Origin: Pseudomonas sp. SLFW
GTDB lineage: Bacteria; Pseudomonadota; Gammaproteobacteria; Pseudomonadales; Pseudomonadaceae
Assembly: GCF_009905615.1 (NCBI RefSeq)
Contig: NZ_JAAAKW010000003.1
Span: 454,911-518,910, forward strand
Length of the DNA stretch: 64,000 bases
Reading direction: 5' to 3'
Both the position numbers and the translations under genes were made by a program. The notes below the pieces were generated by a model, which saw nothing but the letters and a program-made list of their open reading frames with translations, did not search any database and was not told where the DNA came from. Of this stretch, positions 26,219-33,859 are shown one piece after another. Numbering within the stretch: position 1 is the first letter of the stretch; each line of letters opens with the position of its first letter.

Positions 26219-26541
26219 GCCGCCACCTCCAACATGCGGCTCTGGCCTTGATAATCGACTGCCAGGCGAAACGTGATCTGCCCGCTCAGCACGGCGACCA
26301 CCCTGATAGTGGACAACCGCACACGTGGCTCCCATCGACCCAAGGCGCGAGCCGCCTCCGCTTGTACCGCGCCTTTCCAGCCTTCGTTTATGGGTAGATC
26401 CACATACCGCCGCAGGTCACTGCCGTAATCCGGCCGCTCACGGCGTGAACCAATGGGAGTGGAAAGCACATCGCCGATGGATTGTTTCAGATGGGCCAAC
26501 CCGCCCAGCGGCTTGCCGGTCGTCCGGTCCATTCCGATCAT
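26215..26541 (-). CDS. Baseplate assembly protein W (P2 gpW, T4 gp25-like)
   Basis: A 108-residue gp25-like baseplate protein (GGLAHLKQSIGDVLSTPIGSR, PDYGSDLRRYVD). The TPxGxR and YGS motifs are hallmarks of this lysozyme-related wedge family. It overlaps the start of gpJ. Confidence 0.92.
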   Translation of the reverse strand: MIGMDRTTGKPLGGLAHLKQSIGDVLSTPIGSRRERPDYGSDLRRYVDLPINEGWKGAVQAEAARALGRWEPRVRLSTIRVVAVLSGQITFRLAVDYQGQSRMLEVAA

Positions 26542-26545
26542 GGGC

Positions 26546-26803
26546 TTACTCCTGCAAGGGTTTCATTTCCGGGTGTGCGTTGAGGTAGTCGTATTGCTGA
26601 TCGTCGAGCGCGACGGCCTGGCCTTTGCTCACCTCGATAGTCCTGTCATCGTCCATCACCAGCACGCGAGAGGTATAAACCCTGTCTCGGAAAACTCTGC
26701 GGTTCTCGGTATGTTCAGGCTCGGCAGGCGATGGCAAAGGCGACTCTGGCGGGATCGCAATTTCAGCCATCGCCGTTTCGCTCGCGCTTTTGGTTTTGCT
26801 CAT
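26546..26803 (-). CDS. Small phage protein between V and W
   Basis: An 85-residue acidic protein with a Pro-rich N-terminus and a C-terminal beta-type segment (TIEVSKGQAVALDDQQYDYL). GGAGA lies upstream. Genes at this position between V and W are common in pseudomonad P2-type tails, but their role is not known. Confidence 0.6.
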   Translation of the reverse strand: MSKTKSASETAMAEIAIPPESPLPSPAEPEHTENRRVFRDRVYTSRVLVMDDDRTIEVSKGQAVALDDQQYDYLNAHPEMKPLQE

Positions 26804-26819
26804 GGTTTTCTCCGGGCAT

Positions 26820-26842
26820 AAAAAAACCCGCGCTATGGCGGG
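26820..26842 (-). terminator. Terminator after baseplate spike gene V
   Basis: On the minus strand CCCGC-CATAGC-GCGGG is followed by TTTTTTT. It sits between gpV and the small gene, so it would lower readthrough from the head genes into the W-J-I tail genes. Confidence 0.65.
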
Positions 26843-26860
26843 TGATGTTGAATCGCTGAA

Positions 26861-27421
26861 TCAGTGAGCGTGGTTGGCCGAGTTACCTGCCGTGTCAATG
26901 ATCTTGCCCTTCCCTGTTACGTCGCCGCTGATCATCAGGGTGCCGTCGATTTCCGTGTTGCCCTGCAATTTGATTTGCGAAGCTTTCACGTCGACCTGGC
27001 TGTCAGTAATCGTGACAACCGAACCGCCAACCCTGATGGTGCACGTCCCACCCGGCATGTTGATGTCGTAGGTGTTGGCCTGCCAGTCGTACGCCAGCGA
27101 ACCACCGTCTTCGAATCGCCAGACCTCGACGTGGTCACGGTTGTCCGGCTGCGGATGGTCTTCGCTGTACAACCCCGCGAGGAATCGGCCCAGCGCGGGC
27201 TGGCCGTGAGGGCAAAGCAAGGTGCCTTTTTCGTTGATGCTTGGCGCCCGCCAGTGACGAGCCTTGCCCGCTGCCTGGCTATGCCAACGGACCCACGGGC
27301 TGATCCAGCCCCGCGAATCAATGCGGACCATAGCGCTGGTGGTATCCACCGCCACGACATGACCCGGCATCAACATGGCCCCGATCATCCGGTCGTGTTC
27401 GGCGAGCGTCTCGCGACTCAT
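26861..27421 (-). CDS. Baseplate assembly protein V (P2 gpV, membrane-puncturing spike)
   Basis: A 186-residue spike. An N-terminal OB-type region (MLMPGHVVAVDTTSAMVRID) is followed by a beta-helical needle and ends in NSANHAH, the histidine pair that binds the tip metal in P2 gpV. It is the first of the P2-type baseplate genes. Confidence 0.92.
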   Translation of the reverse strand: MSRETLAEHDRMIGAMLMPGHVVAVDTTSAMVRIDSRGWISPWVRWHSQAAGKARHWRAPSINEKGTLLCPHGQPALGRFLAGLYSEDHPQPDNRDHVEVWRFEDGGSLAYDWQANTYDINMPGGTCTIRVGGSVVTITDSQVDVKASQIKLQGNTEIDGTLMISGDVTGKGKIIDTAGNSANHAH

Positions 27422-27963
27422 CCTGCCACCGCTTCGATATCGACTTGTTCGGCATACAGCTGGGGTTCAAGAAACGCCGGGGCTGCATCCGGCCATGGCC
27501 ATTGCTCTTCGCCCAGGTAAATCTGCTGCGTCCACTCGACTTTCCAGACGGTGCAGCTGTCGAGTTCCGGGCGGGTCCAGTCCGGACCGGCGTGCACGAA
27601 TTCGGCGGCGTCGACGTCGTCCAGTTCCCAATACTGCGCGCGCAACAGCACCGCAAGCTGCGTAGCGATGTGTATCGCTTGCTGATGGTGTTCGGGTTCT
27701 TCAGCGGCGACCACCACGCGCGCTTCCAGGCGGCAAGTTAAAGCCACGCGCCCAGTGCCGGGATCTGTGCCCGGTTCGACCTCTGCCAGTTCGAGCAACA
27801 GGGCCGGAAGGCTTATCCGCTCGCGGATATCCGGCCAGCTCGCGACGATTTCCAGCACGGGCAAATGCTGACGGATGTGACGTTCTACCGTGCTGAAGAA
27901 CAGGTTCAGCGTCAGCGGTTGATCACCCTCAGGCGTTCCCTCGTAGATGTTTGTGCAACTCAT
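27418..27963 (-). CDS. Phage tail completion-type protein
   Basis: A 181-residue protein at the head-tail boundary, next to the gpV gene. It resembles phage minor tail proteins of the Gp37/DUF1834 kind (NLFFSTVERHIRQHLPVLEIVA, ARVVVAAEEPEHHQQAIHIA). It is likely a tail terminator or connector, inferred from position and size. It overlaps its neighbours by 4 and 35 bp. Confidence 0.6.
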   Translation of the reverse strand: MSCTNIYEGTPEGDQPLTLNLFFSTVERHIRQHLPVLEIVASWPDIRERISLPALLLELAEVEPGTDPGTGRVALTCRLEARVVVAAEEPEHHQQAIHIATQLAVLLRAQYWELDDVDAAEFVHAGPDWTRPELDSCTVWKVEWTQQIYLGEEQWPWPDAAPAFLEPQLYAEQVDIEAVAG

Positions 27964-28588
27964 AATTCAGCTCCTGTTTGAGGATCTCCAGCAGCCTCGC
28001 ATCAGCTCGACGCGACCACGCATCAAACAACGGTGCCACAGCTTCGATAGAGACCTTTGCCTTGGCCAGCGGGAAGCGGCTGTTGTTCTCCGCGATCCAT
28101 CCCGAACTGATGCCGCCCGCGCCCGGTACATTGCTGTCTGGATAATCACTGCATTTGAAATGCTTGCTGGCTGTGCGAATCCAGATGTCTGGCTTCCCGC
28201 CATAGACCTTCTTGTGGAACGCACCCGCATACCGCCGTTTGCCCACTGACACGCCCGCTTGGGTTTGCCGTGGGCGACCGGTTCGGCTGGCCTCCAGCGG
28301 GTTGATGCCGAACCAGAGCTTGGCGCGTGTATTGCTGCCTTTGGCGGTGTAGGCCCGCAAGCGCTGCCGGACCGCATGGATAGCAATCCCTTCCTTGCGC
28401 CCGACCTCCCGGGCGATTTGCGTCCGGAGCCAGCCCAGCGTTTTGTTGATGGCCCGCCGCTGGGCGTTTGCCGCAGCCTTGGGCACCAACTTGGCAAAGT
28501 CGGCGAGCGCCTGAAGGTCCGCCGCGGTGGGTTGCAGCGTGATCAATCCGCTGCTGGCTGACGTTGTGTAAAAGCTGCCGATACTCAT
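27929..28588 (-). CDS. Minor tail protein Z-like protein
   Basis: A 219-residue basic protein (KAAANAQRRAINKTLGWLR, VGRKEGIAIHAVRQRL, WFGINPLEASRTGRPRQTQ), matching the pattern of prophage minor tail protein Z, a head-tail or tail-completion protein. It is flanked by head-tail joining and tail completion genes, which agrees. Confidence 0.7.
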   Translation of the reverse strand: MSIGSFYTTSASSGLITLQPTAADLQALADFAKLVPKAAANAQRRAINKTLGWLRTQIAREVGRKEGIAIHAVRQRLRAYTAKGSNTRAKLWFGINPLEASRTGRPRQTQAGVSVGKRRYAGAFHKKVYGGKPDIWIRTASKHFKCSDYPDSNVPGAGGISSGWIAENNSRFPLAKAKVSIEAVAPLFDAWSRRADARLLEILKQELNYELHKHLRGNA

Positions 28589-28899
28589 GGCTTCATCCTC
28601 AATACCAGCGAGACGAGACCGCTACCATCCGGTTCGAGCCGGGTGATGGTATAGGGCCCTCCGCCGTCCAGCGCGGGCAGGTCGATGTTGATTGCCTGCC
28701 CTTGATCGACGCCTACCGCCTCCGCGACCCGCATTACGAAATGTGGCTCACGCAGACCGGTGTTCAACCGGCCCACCACAGGTTGCAGCCAAGGCGCTGA
28801 GAACATCCCCGCCACCGGCCGCCCTTCGATCTGAGCGGAGTCACTCAACACGTCGAACACGGTGTCATCGACGTCGGCCACCAGGTCCCGGAACGCCAT
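28585..28899 (-). CDS. Head-tail joining protein (lambda FII-like position)
   Basis: A 104-residue protein started at ATG 28899, directly after the capsid stop. It contains DVFDVLSD-type sequence and a beta-rich C-terminus (INIDLPALDGGGPYTITRLE). The position after the major capsid gene and size match phage head-tail joining proteins such as lambda FII. It overlaps the next gene by 4 bp. Confidence 0.6.
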   Translation of the reverse strand: MAFRDLVADVDDTVFDVLSDSAQIEGRPVAGMFSAPWLQPVVGRLNTGLREPHFVMRVAEAVGVDQGQAINIDLPALDGGGPYTITRLEPDGSGLVSLVLRMKP

Positions 28900-28901
28900 G
28901 A

Positions 28902-29897
28902 TCAGACGCTCAGCCGGATGATTGCGCGAGGCCGGGTGCACAGGTGCAAAGGGTTGGACTGCGCTTCACCGGCGATGCCTTTCCCGAAAGGCATGCTTTC
29001 AAGCTTGCTGTAATACGGAATGCCGAGCGTGTTGACGGTTTCCATGTAGTCAGCGGGTGCAAAGGCCGACTTGAAAAGCTCCGGCACGCCTTCGGGCACG
29101 AGCTGGGCCTGGTCGGCGTTCACGAAAGGCACCCCGGCGACTTTGCCCCGATACCGTTCCCAACTGATGCCGCCGAAGTCGAACGACTCTCGGCCATCAC
29201 CACGAAGAGCCGCTGCCTGCAGCGTTCCTTCGTAGGTCTTCACGACGGATCGATGACTGATCAGTTTTTCCCAAAAGGTTCTGCCACAGAACGCCCTGGC
29301 ACCGCTGGTGGTAACGCTGCCCAGCGCGTCCTCCTGCAGATCCAGCGCTTCCATGCATTTCACTTGCACCAGGATCTCGGGGTTATCCAGCTCCAGCGAC
29401 ATCGACTGTCGCTTGACCCCAAAACGTTCATAGATGTCGAGCAAAACGGTTTTGCCGTCTGCATCCAGCACCTGCCCCTTGATGGCCCCCATGCGTTGAA
29501 ACTCATGGGTGATGTCCAACTGACGCCTAACTTTGGCGAGGCGCTTGTTCACAACGTCCTGTACGGCCTGCATTTCGCTTTGTGACCCAAAGGCGCGGAT
29601 GTTCTGGATCTCGTCGGCCAGGATGGTGAAGCGCTGCGGCAGGTGCACGGTATTAAAGGGGATGAGCTGCCGCTTGCTCCCACCGACCACCAGCCCGGAC
29701 GTTCCGCGTTCCCCGGCGGGTACAAGCGCGAGGGTATCGCCGTCTTTTTCGACCTGAACCGTTAGCGTGGTCACGCCCTCTTCTTCGAACAGTCCGAGAC
29801 TCGAAATTCGACCGGGTAGGTATTCCTGCTCGTTGATGGCGGTGGTGAGGCTGGCAACGCTGAACGCGTCATCTTCAAAAATGCCGATGTCGGCCAT
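28902..29897 (-). CDS. Major capsid protein (lambda gpE family)
   Basis: A 331-residue capsid protein of the lambda gpE family (AFSVASLTTAINEQEYLPGRI ... PFNTVHLPQRFTILADEIQN). It has the HK97 fold by family. The start at 29897 has CTGGAG upstream. Its decoration partner is the gpD-like gene just upstream. Confidence 0.93.
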   Translation of the reverse strand: MADIGIFEDDAFSVASLTTAINEQEYLPGRISSLGLFEEEGVTTLTVQVEKDGDTLALVPAGERGTSGLVVGGSKRQLIPFNTVHLPQRFTILADEIQNIRAFGSQSEMQAVQDVVNKRLAKVRRQLDITHEFQRMGAIKGQVLDADGKTVLLDIYERFGVKRQSMSLELDNPEILVQVKCMEALDLQEDALGSVTTSGARAFCGRTFWEKLISHRSVVKTYEGTLQAAALRGDGRESFDFGGISWERYRGKVAGVPFVNADQAQLVPEGVPELFKSAFAPADYMETVNTLGIPYYSKLESMPFGKGIAGEAQSNPLHLCTRPRAIIRLSV

Positions 29898-29912
29898 GGG
29901 TGTACTCCAGAA

Positions 29913-29943
29913 AAGCAAAACCCCGCGCTCGGCGGGGTTTCGG
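29913..29943 (-). terminator. Hairpin between decoration and capsid genes
   Basis: AAACCCCGC-CGAG-CGCGGGGTTTT on the minus strand forms a strong stem with a T-run. It lies between two structural genes of one operon, so it is more likely an attenuator or mRNA-processing site that adjusts capsid stoichiometry than a full stop. Confidence 0.65.
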
Positions 29944-29957
29944 GGATTCGATGAGGT

Positions 29958-30302
29958 TCAGCGAACGATGATGAGATGGGTGGCCAGATACTTCTTGGCC
30001 TTGGAATCCAGACCGGTCAAATGGGCTTCGCTCACCTCGGCCAACCGCGCGATGCCGCGCCCTCGGCGTGCGGTATCGGATGCGCCAAGCGACGCGTACA
30101 GAACGCATGCCGCTTTCTCTGTTCCGTCTTTGGCGGTGGGGTCGTATGGAGCGTACTCGCTGCCAGCCGCTCTTACGCCAAGCACCTGCCCTGCCACCAA
30201 AGCGTCCCCTGCGGCCACGTTGATGGTCTCCCGCGATATCTGGCCCGGGCCTTCGGAAAGCAGGAATTCGCCCGCATGAGTCTGTTCGTGTCTGATGGTC
30301 AT
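29958..30302 (-). CDS. Head decoration protein (lambda gpD family)
   Basis: A 114-residue gpD-like protein (GPGQISRETINVAAGDALVAG ... ILYASLGAS-type region). It stabilises the expanded capsid. It overlaps the end of the protease gene by 4 bp (ATGA). Confidence 0.85.
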   Translation of the reverse strand: MTIRHEQTHAGEFLLSEGPGQISRETINVAAGDALVAGQVLGVRAAGSEYAPYDPTAKDGTEKAACVLYASLGASDTARRGRGIARLAEVSEAHLTGLDSKAKKYLATHLIIVR

Positions 30303-31441
30303 TGCCTCGCTCCTTGAGCTGGTTTGTTCGTTGATTGAGCGTTACGCCGGGAGGCCCAGATGCCCTGCGGGTTTGGCTGTCGCGCTTGCGCATGGATCGG
30401 ACTGTCATCCGCCAACGGCAGGCTGTTGTCGATTTCAAAGCCGCCGCTGCCGGTGAGCGTATCGAACAGCCGCGCACGGACGGCGACGGTGTCCAGTCCG
30501 TCCCGTACGAAGCCTTCAGTCAGCTCAGGCAGGCGCGCCGCTACACACAGGTCTCGTACTGCCTTGGCGCGTGTAAGCGCCGCCTGTACGACCGGCTCAT
30601 CGGCCAGCTGCGTGCTGTTTATCAACGGCTCGATCAGGTTGCTGATCCCGGCTTCTGCGCAACCCTGTGTAATCATCAGCGCCAGCTTTGCCGTCGAAAC
30701 TTGTGCGGGTGGCTGTGGCTGCGGTTCAGTTTCGGCGACAGGCTCTTCGGCTCCATCGATCAGGTCCATCAACGCCTGAGGCGCATGCCGGTAGCGGTGC
30801 AGCACAGCGCCCTGCCCCACACACGCCTTGACCTCGATGCCGCCACCGATTTCATCAGCAAGACCCAGTTCAACCGCCTCGGTGGCTGTCAGCCAGGTTT
30901 CGGCATTGACCAGGCGCCGCAGCTCGGCGTCGTCCACATTGGGCGCCTTGGCTTTGTATGCGGCGATAATCGCTTCGAGTGTCTGGTCCAGCACGTCAGC
31001 CACGCGCCGGAAGTCATCGGCGTCACCGCTGGTGTAGGTCCACGGGTTGTGAATCATCAGCATGGCGTTGGCGGCAATGACGACCCGATGCGCGCCGCAG
31101 ACGGCCACACTTGCGGCACTTGCAGCCAGAGCGTCTACTCGCCCCGTACACCGCTCGCCAAGCCGCGACAACGCGTTATGCATGGCGAGGCCGTCGAACA
31201 GATCACCGCCGCCGCTGTTGAAAGCCACGACGATGGGTGAGACGCCGTCATCCATGCCGCGCAGGTCCTGCACGAACTGATTGGCGGTGATGCCCCACCC
31301 GCCGATCTCGCCGTAGACGTAAACCTCGATTGTGCGTCGCTCGGCTTCGCCGCTCGCTTGCAGGAAGTACCAGCTCTTTGCCGAGACGGGCAGCTGTTTA
31401 CCCGCGCTGTCGTAGATGCGCGGGTGTGTTTTCTGGGTCAT
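30299..31441 (-). CDS. ClpP-type head maturation protease / scaffold (lambda gpC-like)
   Basis: A 380-residue protein with an N-terminal ClpP-like serine protease (IEVYVYGEIGGWGITANQF, FNSGGGDLFDGLAMHNAL). The active Ser is in ALAASAASVAVCG and the His in AMLMIHNPW. The C-terminal third is Pro/Gln-rich and helical and may act as scaffold, as in lambda C/Nu3. It directly follows the portal gene (4-bp overlap). Confidence 0.88.
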   Translation of the reverse strand: MTQKTHPRIYDSAGKQLPVSAKSWYFLQASGEAERRTIEVYVYGEIGGWGITANQFVQDLRGMDDGVSPIVVAFNSGGGDLFDGLAMHNALSRLGERCTGRVDALAASAASVAVCGAHRVVIAANAMLMIHNPWTYTSGDADDFRRVADVLDQTLEAIIAAYKAKAPNVDDAELRRLVNAETWLTATEAVELGLADEIGGGIEVKACVGQGAVLHRYRHAPQALMDLIDGAEEPVAETEPQPQPPAQVSTAKLALMITQGCAEAGISNLIEPLINSTQLADEPVVQAALTRAKAVRDLCVAARLPELTEGFVRDGLDTVAVRARLFDTLTGSGGFEIDNSLPLADDSPIHAQARQPNPQGIWASRRNAQSTNKPAQGARQ

Positions 31442-32916
31442 CGTTGTTCCTTGTCGTCCAGTGAATCGAACGTACTGAGAGTTCTGTAATTGAGGCCCAT
31501 CGACACGGCGCGACTCTGGTCGGCAGCGTTTTCGGCGTCGACCGTTTCGGCGTCGTATCCGGTACGCAGAACCATTTCGCTACGTGAGGCAAATCCGGCG
31601 TTAACTTCCAGAATCCGCGACTGCACGTCCTGCACCGGGTGGATGTAGGCCCAGCCTTGTGGAACCCAGCGTGTGCGCAGGTATTCCCGGCGCCGCTTTG
31701 CGTAGTCCGGCAGGTCCAGCTCGCCAGCCAGCACGGCCATGTCCATCCATGCCGCGCGCACCGGGCGGCAGAGCTGGTGGACGTAGACGCTGAATTGCAG
31801 CTGCTCAAGCCGCCGTCGAAACTCGTTCAGTACCACGCGTAACGCCCGGTCGTTCACATCCCGCATGTCACCGGTGAGCAACTCGTAAGGCGTACCGCTT
31901 CCCGCCGCTGCCGCCATCAGTTGCTGTCGCATGAAGTCTGGGTAGTTGTTGCCTGCATCCGGGGGCTTGGAAAACTCGACTTCTTCACCCGCGCCCAGCT
32001 CCTGCATGGTCCCCGGCTCAAGGGCGACCATGGGCGTAAAGCCATCGGTATCTAAGGTGAGCGGATTTCCCGTCACCGGATCACGAGGTACTGGCCCTGC
32101 GTCCGGCGCGGGTCGGGTGATGAACCCGGCGAACAGGTTGGCCACCTCCTGCCGGAACAGCACGGCGTCGTCGTAGTTGTCCAGGCTGCGCAAACGCTTG
32201 AGTACCGGCGACAGACGCGGTGTGCCGCGTAACTGCCCCGGCTCAAGTGGCTCGAATATGTGCAACACCTGCGCGGCGGGCACCCGCACCAACTGGTTGT
32301 AGCCGGTGTTCAGGCCGGATGCTTCGCGCGGATGCGAGCGATACATCCAGTAAGCCACGCGTTTACCCGAGGGTTCGAATTCAATCCCCGCTCGAATCGC
32401 GTTGCCGTTGCTTGCGGTCTCAAACTTGTCATGCGGGACGAACTCGGGTGCCAGGGTTTGCAGCTGGATCGGAACGGCGAGGCCTTCGTCCAGACTGCGT
32501 GGCCGCAGACGCACGAAGCATTCGCCGGCCGTTTCCACGGTTCGGGCGATCAGTGCTTGCTGACCGTAGAAGTCGGTCACGCCGTCGGCGTCGGATTCAT
32601 CAACCCAATCTTCCCAAAGCTCCTGCAAGCGCTTGCGTAGCACCGGGTCGTCCAGCGTGGGCCGTGGTGTAATGCCCGTGCCGATCAGATTGCTGACGCG
32701 CTTGTCGATGGCATTGAAGGCGTACGGGTCGTTACGGACGGCTGCGCGAGAGCGACTTCGCAGATTGCGCAGAGCAGGCATCATCAGGCTGTTGACGCTG
32801 CCGTCCGGTGCATCCCAAGTCGCGGACCGGCGGCCCTCCCCGGCGCCGTCGTAACTGGCCTTGATGCGCTCCGGCAGCAGGAACCCGTTACGGGTGAGCG
32901 TTGGGTAGCGTGCCAT
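31438..32916 (-). CDS. Portal protein (lambda gpB family)
   Basis: A 492-residue lambda-type portal (LRSRSRAAVRNDPYAFNAID, NLIGTGITPRPTL, LQTLAPEFVPHDKF, TPYELLTGDMRDVNDRALR). It forms the dodecameric DNA-entry ring. It overlaps the gpW start by one base. Confidence 0.95.
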   Translation of the reverse strand: MARYPTLTRNGFLLPERIKASYDGAGEGRRSATWDAPDGSVNSLMMPALRNLRSRSRAAVRNDPYAFNAIDKRVSNLIGTGITPRPTLDDPVLRKRLQELWEDWVDESDADGVTDFYGQQALIARTVETAGECFVRLRPRSLDEGLAVPIQLQTLAPEFVPHDKFETASNGNAIRAGIEFEPSGKRVAYWMYRSHPREASGLNTGYNQLVRVPAAQVLHIFEPLEPGQLRGTPRLSPVLKRLRSLDNYDDAVLFRQEVANLFAGFITRPAPDAGPVPRDPVTGNPLTLDTDGFTPMVALEPGTMQELGAGEEVEFSKPPDAGNNYPDFMRQQLMAAAAGSGTPYELLTGDMRDVNDRALRVVLNEFRRRLEQLQFSVYVHQLCRPVRAAWMDMAVLAGELDLPDYAKRRREYLRTRWVPQGWAYIHPVQDVQSRILEVNAGFASRSEMVLRTGYDAETVDAENAADQSRAVSMGLNYRTLSTFDSLDDKEQR

Positions 32917-33122
32917 CAGAGCCCCTTGCCGCCGTGGTACATGCGGTATACGCGGGAGCGCGGTTTGCCGTTGCTTGCCAGCGAGGTGCGGATTTCTTCG
33001 CGCGCTTTGAGCAGCTCGTCCACCGTGCGGTATTCAACCGTGCGGTCGGAATAGCGCACGGTCTTTTCGCCGCGCGCAATGGCCGTCTCGACGGCTTCGA
33101 GGTGTTTCTGGGTGAAGGACAT
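32916..33122 (-). CDS. Head-tail joining protein W (lambda gpW)
   Basis: A 68-residue protein (FTQKHLEAVETAIARGEKTVRYSDRTVEY-type pattern, here split by the 20-residue limit) with the lambda gpW fold pattern ending RVYRMYHGGKG. It sits between terminase and portal, as in lambda (A-W-B). Confidence 0.9.
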   Translation of the reverse strand: MSFTQKHLEAVETAIARGEKTVRYSDRTVEYRTVDELLKAREEIRTSLASNGKPRSRVYRMYHGGKGL

Positions 33123-33167
33123 GGGGGTTTACTCTTGAGCGGGCGGACGCGGTGCTGTAAAAGGCCG

Positions 33168-33419
33168 TCAGCCGAAGCGCTGGTGACGGGACTGGAGTTT
33201 TCGCTGGAAGCTGCCTCTGACCAGTACTTCAGCAAGGGCATCAGCGAGCTCATCATGTGTAATGTGTGGGAGTCGCATCTGCCAATACGTTTTAGCGCGC
33301 ACCCAATCCATACTGCCCGTCAACTGCTCGGCGACTACACATCGCAGCTCCTGCTGGAGTTCTGCGGCGGCTTTGATTTTTTGCGCACGTTGCGCGTTGT
33401 CTACGGAGTGTTCAGACAT
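33168..33419 (-). CDS. Small protein inserted between terminase and W
   Basis: An 83-residue basic helical protein started at ATG 33419, with GGAG 6 nt upstream. A longer frame to 33494 has no site. I do not recognise it. Its start codon overlaps, on the opposite strand, the start codon of the plus-strand gene that follows. Position and orientation suggest a moron inserted in the packaging operon. Confidence 0.5.
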   Translation of the reverse strand: MSEHSVDNAQRAQKIKAAAELQQELRCVVAEQLTGSMDWVRAKTYWQMRLPHITHDELADALAEVLVRGSFQRKLQSRHQRFG

Positions 33420-33858
33420 GGCTGTCTCCAATATCGAAAGGTTTGACAATCTCGCTAGCCGACTATTTGCCGAGCTGTATGAAAGCTTTCCCATGGGGAA
33501 AGATATCGATACCGCGAACTATCTCGATCCAGCTACCCAATGGAGCGAGCGCTACCAGCAAGAAGTTCTGATCGATGATGGGGAGTTCTTCCTAGCCACT
33601 GTTCTATGGCTGCAAAGGGCTGGTTACTTGTCAGTCGATAAGTACCACCACAGTCGCGTGAGTGATGTCGTACTCACCGCTAAAGGGCTCGAAGTGCTCA
33701 GAGCCGTGCCAGGCAGCTTGCAAGGCGATGCTTCCATCGGCGAGCAGCTAGCTGACGCTGCAAAGTCAGGAGGGAAAGAGGCAATGCGAGGCTTACTGTC
33801 TGAAGCCTTGGGCATTGGCGCTCGCCTCCTCGGTCCCTACGTCGGCCTTACACCTTGA
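33418..33858 (+). CDS. Moron protein, winged-helix-like, antisense to the late operon
   Basis: A 146-residue protein on the plus strand in the middle of the minus-strand packaging genes. Residues 50-95 (GEFFLATVLWLQRAGYLSVD ... VSDVVLTAKGLEVLRAV) look like a winged helix. The C-terminus is an amphipathic or weakly hydrophobic helix. GGAG lies 9 nt before the ATG. The gene ends one base before the terminase stop on the other strand. Orientation and a lower GC content mark it as a lysogenic-conversion or exclusion-type moron; its function is unknown. Confidence 0.6.
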   Translation: MAVSNIERFDNLASRLFAELYESFPMGKDIDTANYLDPATQWSERYQQEVLIDDGEFFLATVLWLQRAGYLSVDKYHHSRVSDVVLTAKGLEVLRAVPGSLQGDASIGEQLADAAKSGGKEAMRGLLSEALGIGARLLGPYVGLTP

Positions 33859-33859
33859 T

